Origin: Mytilus californianus
Taxonomy: Eukaryota > Mollusca > Bivalvia > Mytilida > Mytilidae
Reading direction: 5' to 3'
Length of the DNA stretch: 64,000 bases
Assembly (NCBI RefSeq): GCF_021869535.1
Contig: NW_026262712.1
Coordinates: 45,614,884 to 45,678,883, forward strand
Both the position numbers and the translations under genes were made by a program. Shown piece by piece: positions 11,493-21,777 of the stretch. Numbering within the stretch: position 1 is the first letter of the stretch; each line of letters opens with the position of its first letter. The notes beneath the pieces are model-generated. The model was not told where the DNA came from, made no database searches, and saw nothing but the letters and a program-made list of their open reading frames with translations.

Positions 11493-12399
11493 TACAATAC
11501 GAGACATAGGCATAACTATCCGGCGGCGACGGCTTTGGCGGTGGCGGCGTAAACTATTTGTTTAAAGCCTTATATTTCAGAATGAAGAAAACCTGGATTC
11601 TCCATACCTTGTATACAGATACCTTATGTTACGAAGTTTCCGTCTGTCATATGTCCATTGTTCTTGACCTCACTTTCATGGTTCAGTGACTGCTTAAAAA
11701 AATTACAGTTTTTTTGTCAAGTGAAATATTCACTTATTATGAGTAATAGGATAACTTTATTTGGTATATGGGTTCATTGCAAAGTCTACATGTCCGTCAA
11801 GTAGGGTTCACCTGACCTCGATCTAATTTCATAGATCAGTGATTAATGTTAAAGTTACGTGGTCAAGTCCGTATATCAGAACCTATAAGCATTAGGTCAT
11901 CTATATTTTGTGTGTGCGATAATTGTAAGGTGTACATGTCCGACTGACAGGTTTCATCTGACCTTGACCTCAATTTTATGGTTCATTGGACAATATTATG
12001 GTTTTGTGGTTTGGTCTATTTCTCAGATACTATAAGCAATGAGGCCACTTTATTTGGTGTACGGAATGATTGTTAGGTGTACAGGTTTCATCTGACCGTG
12101 ACCTTATTTTCATTGTTCATTGGTCATTGATAAGTTTTCATAATTTTGTCAGTTTATCAATAGTTCAACTTATTTAAAATATGTAATGATTGTAAGGTGT
12201 ACATGTCTGTCTGGCAGAGCGCATATGACATTGACCTCATTTTCGATGTTCTTTGTCAGTGTTAAGATTTTGTGGCTTGATCTGTTTCTCGGGTACTATT
12301 AGCGATAGGACCACTATATTTGGTGTATGGAATTATTATAAGATGTACATGTCTGTCTGGCATGGTTCATTTGACCGTGAACTCATATTTATAGAATTT

Positions 12400-12424
12400 A
12401 TATATATATATATATATATATATA
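12400..12424. repeat. (TA)n microsatellite
   Basis: About 12 uninterrupted TA units lie inside the B-family element. Confidence 0.9.
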
Positions 12425-12549
12425 TGATAATGTTTAGTTTATGTGATACTTATAGTTAAATCTTCATATTACAGACTCTCAACATAAATTCAATGATAAA
12501 TGGAACAGGCGAGACATTTTAGCGTGTACACTCTTCAAGTGTTTTTGTT

Positions 12550-13530
12550 ATTTTTGGTTTTTATTTGATTTGCACAGCACAGATCATTCGAATGTGAAAG
12601 TTCAGAACATTCTATTAAAAAAATGCTGTGCACCACAAAGATTATCTTTAATTAGGGAAAGGTTGTGCGTGGCATAGAACATTCTACTTTTTAAAATTTC
12701 GTTATGTTGCGTTTTCAACGTAATCGTAGCCAGTATAAAAAAACAAATGAGATAAAATCATTATGGAAAGTGATGAGTGTCGCACAGATCATGCTAATGA
12801 AAAAAGTAAAATAAAAAAAAAATAGCGAACTTCAAAGAAAATTCAAATAGAAAAGTCCCTTATCGAATGGCAAAATCAAAACCTCAAACACATCAAACGA
12901 ATGGAAAACAACTGTCATATCTCTGACTTGGGACAGGCATTTCCTTATGTAGAAAATTGTGGATTAAATCTGGTTTTATAGCTAGCTAAACCTTTCACTT
13001 GTATGAAAGTCGCATAAAATTCCATTATATTGACAACAATGCGTAAACAAAACACAAATGCTATTTCCAACAGAGATCATTTCCTAATATGGAAAGTATT
13101 GTGTACAAAATTCTATTGTGCTGCACAGAATATTCAATTAAAAAAGACGCACAAATCATTTTGTAATGGAAGGTGTTGTGCACAGTACGATCATTCTATT
13201 GAAAAAATGGTATGCAAAACAAAGATCATTTTCTACAATATAGAATGTGTTATGAGTCCAACAGAAATTGAAAAAAAATCTTGTTCTATTATACAGAGTG
13301 TTGTGCAGCGCACAGAACATTTTATTGCAAAAATGCAGTGCTAAACAATGATCATTTTTATAATAGATAGTGTTGTACGCCGAACAGAACATCATCGAAG
13401 AAAATAAAACAAAGATCAATTTTTATAATGGAAAGCGTTGTGTGCTGCACAGGACATTCTATAGCGAAAATGTTTCGTGTGCCACGTATATCATTTCATT
13501 TAAAAAAAAAATGTGCTCCTAACAGATAAT
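12550..13530 (+). repeat. Degenerate tandem array, ~62-82 bp units
   Basis: The motifs GATCATTTTxTAATGGAAAG, GTTGTGCxxCACAGAACATT and CTATTGAAAAAATG recur in order at least five times after 13074, with start points near 13074, 13156, 13223, 13348 and 13410. Weaker copies precede them. Open frames on both strands (13030-13344 and 13156-13419) run over the units out of step with them and look accidental. A separate dispersed repeat fragment interrupts at about 12829-12960. Confidence 0.7.
12829..12960 (-). repeat. Dispersed repeat fragment (relative at 24228-24360)
   Basis: The segment with CTCAAACACATCAAACGA, TGGAAAACAACTGT and CAGGCATTTCCTTATGTAG matches 24228-24360 in the same orientation. 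It resembles the 3' part of a dispersed retroelement, but no coding part is present. Confidence 0.65.
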
Positions 13531-14228
13531 TCTGCTGTGAAAATGCTTAATATATAAGTTGAATACTCTGGATTTCAAATAGATTTGAATGTAAATGTTG
13601 AATACTGAACACCGAACAAAAATTAAGGTTGTAGCAGGATCGTTTTTGTTTTTTGCCATAAGCAAGATTGAAGCTGGAATCAATTTAGGAATATTGCAGA
13701 ACATTTAGTTGTAAGTGTTAATCAATTTTTGTCAACACTTTCATTTGAAATCTTACCTGTGTATTTTGCTTATTCCATCAAACAGGGGATAAATGGAATT
13801 TCCATTTTCTTTTCTTTCATTTGATATGCTATTAGCAAGCTGTATATTTAACTATTCTTTGTCTTTAATGCTATGACAAATCTTTTGCGTCAGCACCCAA
13901 TATGTTGCCTGTGACTCATACCCGGAGGGCGAATGGTTTGTTTTTCATGAATCTACGCTTATCCATTGTATCTATAACTTAAACTATTGTGTTAATTTCT
14001 TTTCAAAATTAAAGCCTTTTCTTAATTAGAAGGTATTGTAAGTGAGTTTAAATAACCATGTTATCGTGTCCAACGATGCATTGATAAATTTCAGATCACA
14101 ATTAATTGGTTAACAAAATACCAATATAACACTTCTACCTTTAAAGATCTTTATATTACCAGGCATATGAATATTATCTGATTATACAAAATAAGACATA
14201 TTCGAAATTATTTCTAATAAAATTGAAA
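13531..14228. other. Unannotated spacer
   Basis: AT-rich sequence with one short minus-strand frame (13519-13704) that I cannot link to any family. I see no repeat structure. Confidence 0.4.
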
Positions 14229-14275
14229 ATGGAAATGGGGAACGTGTCAAAGAGACAACAACCCGACAAAAAAGC
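14229..14275 (-). repeat. Retroelement 3'-end stub
   Basis: ATGGAAATGGGGAACGTGTC followed by AAAGAGACAACAACCCGAC is the extreme 3' end (in reverse) of the retroelement tails at 20279-20990 and 28682-29945. It is severely truncated here. Confidence 0.65.
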
Positions 14276-14579
14276 ATATATAAAGTATATATAATAATGT
14301 ATGTTATCGAAATTTTTCTAGCACTCTAGGCACATCACGATTTTCTCGCATAGGAATTTGCGAACAAACCTTTGTAAAATTATGTAGTAAAACAGATGAA
14401 TTCATACTATATTTATTAAAGAAAAATTGACAAATAGAATGTAATCATTTTTGTTTCAAACATGTGAAATAGCCAATAATAATAAAAACAAACCCGGTAA
14501 AACTCGCTATTATTATAAAAATATCCACTGTAACATGCAAAATTAGAATAAAACCAGGATAACTTCAGAATTGGAACAA

Positions 14580-14675
14580 CAGAGAGAATACAGGGATTCG
14601 AACCTAAACTTACAAATCCCTATCTTTAACTCATTGATTTTAACCATGCTAACCTCGCGGCTACCAACTCATACT
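14580..14675 (-). repeat. tRNA-derived SINE head, minus copy
   Basis: On the minus strand, an A-box-like TAGCCGCGAGG (14653-14663) and a perfect B box GGTTCGAATCC (14594-14604) are separated by a long variable region. This is a tRNA-like RNA polymerase III promoter, but it does not fold as a proper tRNA by eye. A second, inverted copy lies at 14785-14880. Confidence 0.6.
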
Positions 14676-14784
14676 TTACGACTGCCTATTGTGTCTATAT
14701 AAAGGTACAAGCCCTGTGTGTCCGATGAACCGATGTATATCAGATGTTCATTTAAATATATAAAATAGACATCTATAGTGTAAC

Positions 14785-14880
14785 CCATTGGTAGCCGAGA
14801 GGTTTCGTCGATGTGTTGATGTCAGTCACACATAACATATTTCAAGGAAGGGTTCGATTCCCAGTGAAGGCATATAAAAA
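14785..14880 (+). repeat. tRNA-derived SINE head, plus copy
   Basis: A box TAGCCGAGAGG (14792-14802) and B box GGTTCGATTCC (14851-14861) lie in the plus orientation, facing away from the minus copy. No intact acceptor stem is visible, so a SINE rather than a functional tRNA gene is favoured. Confidence 0.6.
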
Positions 14881-15179
14881 TTACAAAAATTAAAGGTAAG
14901 TTTTTAAATTAATTCCATTAGTGAACAGAAATCAGTAGATTAGCCAATTCAAACTTTATGAAATTAGTCACACAAAGGAAACAATTGAATATAGTTTGGT
15001 GAGTCAATTTCAGCGGCAGATTTAGGAAGCGTTGATTCTAGAAAAAGAATCCACGGTAAATGAATAGGCTGACGTCACCACAATGGTTTAATGTATTTTA
15101 TCCTCCGTATACCTGTTTGTAAAGATGCTAAAGAACAATTGTATGAAATATTTCATCGCCGAAAATTTTTATATACAAT

Positions 15180-18100
15180 ATAAAAATAAGGAGATGTGGT
15201 ATGACTGCCAACGAGACAATAATTCACCAAAGTTCAAATGAAGTGGATGTAAGCAATTATAGGCGTCATCAAAAAGTGAGAAAAACTCATACCGTAAAGT
15301 CGACTTTAAAAGGCTCCGACATGAAAAATATGAAACAATTCAATTTAGAAAACTAACTGCCTAGCTAATTTAAAACAAAACAATTAATGAAAAAAAATAT
15401 GACAGACATGAACCAATGACAACCACTGAGCTACAGGCTCCTGACTTGGGATAGGCACATATAAGTTATGTGGCAGTGTTAAACATATTTGAAGGCGCCA
15501 ACCCTTCCCTAACCTGGGACAGTGGTGTAACAGTACAGCATAATAACAAACTTTAAAAATCAGTTGAAAATGGCTTAACTCATCAGATCGATACTAAGCA
15601 GAAAAACATCTAACAAAAACACAGACCGGACATGGAAGTTCATTTAGATATCCCTAAAAAACGAAAAAAGACATAAAGTACAGATCTGAGAGTACTCACA
15701 GTTACTGACAGCTCGTTCAAAGCCAATAACAACTAATAAAAGAATCACGTATCTAAGACTAAAATATCAATCAGTACACATCCAACATCCAATGGGTTAA
15801 GTCAGAGAAAAAACATGACCTTGAGCAATGCCAAAAAAATAGGTATCGAAAAATTGTAGCATTGTGAATGTTTATATGTGTATAGCAATAATATTTAGTA
15901 TTGTTTTGATTTATTGATTACAAAATCATTAATTATACCAATAAAGCAAATTCAAAGATCTAATTACAGTGTTGAAATTGTAACCTTTTAGAATAAGTTT
16001 ATTTAAAGGATTGATTACTTTACCCAGATCGTATCTAAATTGCCAAGCTCGGTTAACAAATCAACGTCGAAATTAGGATGTACTATTCCGTTTGAAATAC
16101 GTTTTCTACAGGTACAGCCAAACGTTCAAACCAAATCTTTGTATCTATGGACGAATTTAGTAAATGTTTTAAGTTATTTGTGATAACGAAATCCCCGACT
16201 TAATGATTTATCAGTAATACATAGATTACGCTCATTGAAATCGAAAACGTCACTACAGACACGGGCATAGCGAACGAATTGGGATATATAAACACCGTAA
16301 GACGGTGTCAAAGGAACATCACCGTCCAAAAAAGGAAAATTAACAATAGGGAAAGAAAAATCGTCACTTTTGTTATACAGTTTTGTGTAGATTTTCTCGT
16401 GTAAAACTGAAATATCTAAATCTAGGAAAGGACAGTTATTGCTGTTGATATTTGATTTATTTAAAGTAAGTTCCTTTGGGTAAAATTCGGCAGTATATAA
16501 TAGAGAAACATGATTATTTAACTAAACAATATCATCAAGATAACGGTAAGTGTTGTTGGATTCATCAATTAAATTGAATTAAGACGGGTCTTTACTGTCT
16601 TCACATAAGCTGTGATCCATAACAATACAGGAACATGTCTGCTATCAAAGGGGAATATTTGGTACCCATGGGAATACCTACAACCTGTCGATAAACTTTA
16701 TTATCGAAACGTACATAAATGTTGTCAAAGAGAAAATTTACAGCATTAATCGTCTCATCGCATCCCTAGTAAGTATATCCAGCATATTAATCTTTCTCAT
16801 AAGAGAAAAAGGTTTTATATGAGTTGCAGCAAAAAAAAATGCAATCAAATTTATCAACCGACCATTTCATTTAATAGGGAAAATTTTGTTTGATAAGATT
16901 GTGTGGAAGTGTGGTATAAAGAGGGAAAAATCAATCTGTCAACCGAATCAAAAGGACTATCAAAAGCACGTAATTTATCTAAAACATCCAAAGATTTTTT
17001 TAACTCTAAAAATAGTTTATTCAACTGTTTTCATATGTTTTATTACAAAAGTTAATGATAAGTTCTTTGATAGTAGTTAAATAGTTAAAAGCACTGAAAA
17101 ATTAGCAGTAGAACACTTACTAGAGGTCGAGATGAAACGATATTTTACGTGTTTTGTGTAGTTTAGGTAACCAATACATAGTGGGGACCTTCAAATGTTG
17201 AGAGGAGGCCTTAATCTGAGCTATTGTAGTGACATGATTATTTACTATTTGGCTCTCTGTGGAACTTACAGCTTTGCATGTAGTTAAATGTATAATTGCA
17301 TTCTTTAGGACTTCGAATCTGTGTAGTATTTACGTCACACCACCACTGAAACATTGTTGGCTGTTTTTTTTTTGTGGCAGGTACAAACACAAAACGCTTT
17401 GCAAGGACTTGAATTTTGTTTTTAATCCTAGAAATGAGATATGCGAATATCAACAATATTCAGATTTCTCCAGTTTACACCAATTATTACAATACGATGA
17501 AAGAGCATCATTTTGACCTGACGACACTCTTTCCAATTTATTTTCGACGGTGGACGATATTGTAGTGCTTCTTTCAGAATGTTGAACGATATTTCACAGT
17601 ATCATGTTGAAGGAGCATTATTTCTATACTGACGTCTGATGTTAGTGACGTATAATTTAAAATTAAACTTCTACTGGTTTATAGGTGGCTCCATGCTATC
17701 AAAATATGGTAGTATAAAGTTTTGAACAGTAAAGTCATTAAAATTGCTAGACAAATTAATAAAAATCAATACCTCTATTAATGTATGTTATTTTGAGAAA
17801 ATACTTTTTATGATCTTCATGTTTGTCAATTCGATTGAACAGTCTATGGTGACAAACAGCTGTAGTAATACGTGTACACTCATATTTTAAACTGAAAAAC
17901 GATATTGTATCACACTCTTTTTTTCTAATTGGCATTTGACCCAGTTTGCATTATGATTGATGTATCCGATTGTTTTTAAATATAGATAAAAGATCATCAA
18001 GTGTAAAATTTGAACGATCTATATTTCGTTGATTGCGGTTGATGCCATTGCCATGAGACCCATGATGGTGTTGTCTTTTATCAGCAATAGTCACGATATC

Positions 18101-18190
18101 ATTAGAGGAAGTTTTAGATATATGTTCCCTATATATGATATTTTTGACAATTTATGGACTGTAAATTGCAATGTTTGGCGGCAAAAACCG
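15180..18190 (-). pseudogene. Decayed reverse-transcriptase retroelement
   Basis: The minus strand carries, in order and across several frames, reverse-transcriptase motifs of a Penelope-like or related non-LTR group. PTMYWLPKLHK is near 17150. A GIPMGT-like region is near 16665. The catalytic TYRYLDDIV is near 16530-16560. SDDFSFPIVNFPFL and YGVYISQFVRYAR lie at about 16265-16370. Multiple stops and frameshifts show it is dead. The non-coding 3' tail (15560 to 15180) ends in GTCATACCACATCTCCTTAT and recurs at 33742-34334. I recognise the protein motifs but cannot settle the clade without a tree. Confidence 0.75.
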
Positions 18191-18499
18191 CATATGGTAT
18201 TTACCTGTGGTATTTACCGGTATTTACCCCCCTTGTATATACTCCTCAAGTGATCAATACTATAGTGTTATTTACTGGCTATTTCTGTATTGGCCCGGTT
18301 AAATAATTGTGAATACCTGTATTGGCCCTGAGACTCGAAGAATCGAGGCCCAATGCAGCTAACATGGGATTCGTATATTTTACACTGGATAAAAAAAAAA
18401 ACACCGATATAATGCCTGTCCTTGCTATAAAAATTTCCAACAATCATATGGCTTGCATGGATTATTTCTTAATTTTGTTACAGTAAATACCAATGTTGG

Positions 18500-18990
18500 T
18501 ACCTATTATTCTATTTTAACATTCCCATATTATGATATAATGTTTATATATTGTTCAATTTTAAAATTCCCATATTACTGATTTACTGTCTAAATATATT
18601 ATTCAACTATATCCCGTTCTCTTCTCTGATGTGAGACTTCTTACCTGATTTGACAGTGGACAACACGACGGTGTCTTTCAAGAATCTAGAACTGCTTATC
18701 TTCCCGGATCACCTACCTGAGTTTACCCGTGGTTTTAGTGGGATTCTTATTGTCTGACCTTTTTAGTTGTCAATGTTTGTTGTAATTTATTGTTTGTCTT
18801 TGTCTCTTTTTTTTTTTTTTTTGGCCAAGATGTTGTCTTATTTTTTTACTTGTCTTATTATTGACACTGTCATATGTTTCTTTTTATTCTTTTTAAAAAT
18901 ATTGATCAATCTTAAAATTCCCATATTACTGATGTAATGTTTAAATATACTGTTCAATTTTTAAATTCCCATATTACTGATAAAATGTTA
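18500..18990 (+). repeat. cGLR-flank repeat, copy 1
   Basis: A block with ATATCCCGTTCTCTTCTCTG, GACAGTGGACAACACGACGG, GAGTTTACCCGTGG and a poly-T tract is followed and preceded by short units reading ATTCCCATATTACTGAT plus TTCAATTTT. The same order recurs at 19010-19245 and 21105-21720, the latter directly before the cGLR gene. It is related to the dispersed repeat at 10392-10690. Confidence 0.65.
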
Positions 18991-19009
18991 CGATAGAGCT
19001 TCCGTCAAG

Positions 19010-19245
19010 AACCTACCTAGCTCCTGGTCGTAACTAAATCCCGTTCTCTTCTCTGATGTGAGAGTTCTTAACTGACCTGACAGTGGACAACACGACGGTG
19101 TCCTTCAAGAAACAATAATTGCTTATCTTCCTGAAGCACATGAGTTTATCCCTGTTTTTAGTGGGAATCTTATTGTCTTACCTTTCTAGTTTTCATTGTG
19201 TTTGTTGCAATTTCTGTTTTGTCCTTATCCCTCTTTTTTATTCTT
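19010..19245 (+). repeat. cGLR-flank repeat, copy 2
   Basis: Shares GACAGTGGACAACACGACGG, TCTTCCTGAAGCAC and GTTTTTAGTGGGAATCTTAT with copies 1 and 3. It is joined directly to the relic of the cGLR 3' end at 19247. Confidence 0.65.
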
Positions 19246-19246
19246 T

Positions 19247-19327
19247 GAAGGTAGTGGTCATAACGTACCGTTGTTCTGTACTATAATAAATTGCATGCAT
19301 TTTTGACACACATCAGATTGCATGCAA
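19247..19327 (+). pseudogene. Relic of a second cGLR 3' end
   Basis: The 81 bp match 23026-23097, the last codons and first 3'-untranslated bases of the intact cGLR gene. They include the CaaX-encoding CGTTGTTCTGTACTATAA and the downstream TTTTTGACACACATCAGATT. A 4-base insertion (GTAC) at about 19265 shifts the frame just before the CaaX codons. Nothing else of the gene is present. The flank repeat abuts it directly, so most of a former paralogue seems to have been deleted, or only its end was duplicated. Confidence 0.75.
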
Positions 19328-19329
19328 GG

Positions 19330-20150
19330 TATTGACTATTCCTTTTATATAATAATACTTTATTCAAAAGCAATTTAGCTTATAAAATATCCATTTCTAA
19401 ATTTTAAATATTCAATGCATCAGTGCAATATTAGTTACAATCATTATACCATAAGCATATATGACGGAGAATGGTTATAACCAAATGCTAAATAAGGAAT
19501 ACAACTATATATTACGGATTTTTTCATTCATATTACAATTGTGAACAAGCATGTACCTGACTTATTAACTTCTTTCATGTTATGGACTGAAAACAACTCT
19601 ATAAGTTTAAAAGTTGATGGTTTTGGCCAATAATTTTTTTTAATATATTGTTTTCTTAGATCACTATATCTATAACAGTCTAAAAACTAAAAAAATGGTA
19701 GTTATCTTCAATAATAGGGTTATTGCACATAGTATATAACCTATTTTCTCTATCTACATTTTGTAATATCTGCCTGTCTCTATATTGAAACTATGGACAG
19801 AAATACGGTATTTGCATACATAAGTTGTATATATTTGATAAACAGGTTTATCTAAATAAAATTGCAATATATCTGTTTCATATATATATAAATATCAAAT
19901 GCGTTTTGTTAAAATATACTTTTTCACTTTTTTGGTCTTTAGAAAATGTTGTTTGTGCTGTATTTAGACCCCTCTACCAAGAAATTTGTTTTGCATGCAC
20001 ACGTATAAAAATTGCGGTTTTGAAATCATAGGTTTGAACGTTGTTTTCAATTTAGACTTGCATATATATATCTATATATCTTTAAAGTATACATTTAGAT
20101 GGATTGTTAAAATACGCATTAACAGTAACAAACGTATCTTTCATACTTTG
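19330..20150. other. AT-rich spacer, nothing recognised
   Basis: No coding segment with splice context and no clear repeat. The frame at 19825-20031 overlaps TA-rich tracts and is probably accidental. Confidence 0.4.
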
Positions 20151-20278
20151 TTTTAGCTCATGTATAAATATATCAAGATTATTTTTTTACTTGTCTTATT
20201 TTTGACACTGCCATAGGTTTCTTTTTATTGTTTTTTTAAAACATTGATCAATCTTAAAATTCCCATATTACTAATAAA

Positions 20279-20990
20279 ATTGAGAATGGAAAAGGGGAAT
20301 GTGTCAAAGAGACAACAACCCGACCAAAGAGCAGAAAACAGCCCAAGACCACCAATGGGTCTTCAATACAGCAAGAAAATCCCGCAACCGGAGGCGGGCT
20401 TCAGCTGGCCCCTAAACAAAAATATGTACTAGTTCAGTACAAATGGACATCACACTAAACTCCAAAACATATAAATGAACTAAAATTTAAAAAACATACA
20501 AGACTAATAAAGGCCAGAGGCTCCTGACTTAGAACAGGCGCAAAAATGCGGCGGAGTTAAACATGTTTTGTGAGATCTCAACCCTCCCATTATACCTCTA
20601 GCCAATATAGAATAAACAAACACACATCAATACGCACAGTGAAATTCAGTTAAAAAGAAGTCCGAGTCCGATGTCATCATAGGTAACAGAAGAAACTAAG
20701 CAAAATGACAATGGTACATAAATTAACAAAGGACTACTCGCAGTTACAGACATGCCAGCTCCAGACCTCAATTAAACTGATTGAAAGATTGTCTTAATCA
20801 TATGAAAATCAAGCACAATCCTTCCCGTTAGGGGGTTTAGTATCATACCATCATAAAATATATGAGATGAACATAACCCGTATCATGCCAACAACTGGTT
20901 TAAGAATAAATGTGTTTATTTCCGATGCAACGACCCTATGAGTGAATCAATTTTATATCCAAAATATGCCATCTTTACTGACCTGAATAC
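20279..20990 (-). mobile_element. 5'-truncated retroelement, 3' end only
   Basis: On the minus strand it begins with a short coding tail (reading DSLIGSLHR then stop, at about 20900-20935). It then has a ~620-bp 3' region containing CGGACTCGGACTTCTTTTTA, CAGGAGCCTCTGGCC and GACACATTCCCC, ending CATTCTCAATTTTATT. The same layout is at 28682-29945 on the plus strand. It is inserted into an ATTCCCATATTACT unit of the cGLR-flank repeat. Confidence 0.75.
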
Positions 20991-21104
20991 AGTATCGTAA
21001 CTATATCCCTAGTGAATAAGTCTGTTTAAAGGTTTGGTTAGCTTTTGAGGTGAATGACGACATGTTTGTGCTTTGTATAGAATATTGCCATAAAAGATAT
21101 AATG

Positions 21105-21720
21105 TTTAAATATACTGTTCAGTTTTTTTAAATTCCCATATTATTGATGTAATGTTACGATAGAGCTTGCATCCAGTATCGTAATTTTCTGCATAGAGGA
21201 TTGCTGCCGACACAACAACTATTTGATTATGCGCACATGCATGTTACTGCCAGATTAAAGAAATCATCCCGAAAGTTGTGTGGTCGCTATGCCTGAGTTG
21301 ATTGACCATAACGGAGTGTCTGTTTCATAGAAGGTAAAGGACCTACCCCTTGTCGTAACTATATCCCGTTCTCTTCGTGAGAGTTCTTAACTGACATGAC
21401 AGTGGACAACACGACGGGTGTCTTTCAAGAAACAATATCTTCATATCTTCCTGAAGCACCTGAGTTTACCCCTGGTTTTAGGGGGATTCTTATTGTTTTA
21501 CCTTTCTAGTTTTCAAAGTGTTTGTTGTAATTTCTAGTCTTTTCTTTTTATTTTGGCGACGATGTTGTCTGCTTTTTTGACTAGTCGAATTATTTACACT
21601 GCCCTAGGTATCTTCATACTTTATAAAAGCGTTTTACTGACATAAATTAAGTTTGCACATATTGTTCAATTTAAAATTACCATTTCACTGATATAATGAT
21701 ATCAGTGCAATGTTAAACAT
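21105..21720 (+). repeat. cGLR-flank repeat, copy 3
   Basis: This is the copy directly upstream of the cGLR exon. It has the ATTCCCATATTATTGATGTA unit, then ATATCCCGTTCTCTTCGTGA, GACAGTGGACAACACGACGG and CTTCCTGAAGCACCTGAG, and a second short unit at about 21640-21700. If the gene has a 5'-untranslated exon, this repeat lies in its first intron. Confidence 0.65.
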
Positions 21721-21742
21721 ATACATGTTGAAGTAATTCATT

Positions 21743-21760
21743 GAAATATTTCACTTTCAG
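21743..21760 (+). promoter_or_regulatory. Candidate splice acceptor before the cGLR start codon
   Basis: GAAATATTTCACTTTCAG is a good pyrimidine-rich 3' splice site ending 17 bases before the ATG. The frame stays open from the acceptor to the ATG, so an upstream exon could be purely untranslated or could add N-terminal residues. Confidence 0.55.
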
Positions 21761-21777
21761 AATTTTGGCAAAAGAGA

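Larger units (their letters stand above)
11399..12536 (-). mobile_element. B-family repeat element, reverse orientation
   Basis: On the minus strand it starts with a head reading AAGAGTGTACACGCTAAAAT then GTCTCGCC. It continues through diverged ~150-bp units with the motif ATGAAA..GAGGTCA, and a GCC-rich tract at about 11520-11550. It ends in a hairpin tail containing GTCGCAGGCG. This is the same order as the B elements at 54131-58984 and 60761-61848. The open frame 12253-12459 is incidental. Its tail has become a 94-bp palindrome. Confidence 0.7.

Noticed and set aside
13030-13419. Opposed 104- and 87-codon frames
   Set aside because: Both read through a degenerate tandem array, and neither frame keeps step with the repeat unit.
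14785-14880. Functional tRNA gene
   Set aside because: Box A and box B are good, but no proper acceptor and anticodon stems can be drawn. A SINE head explains it better.
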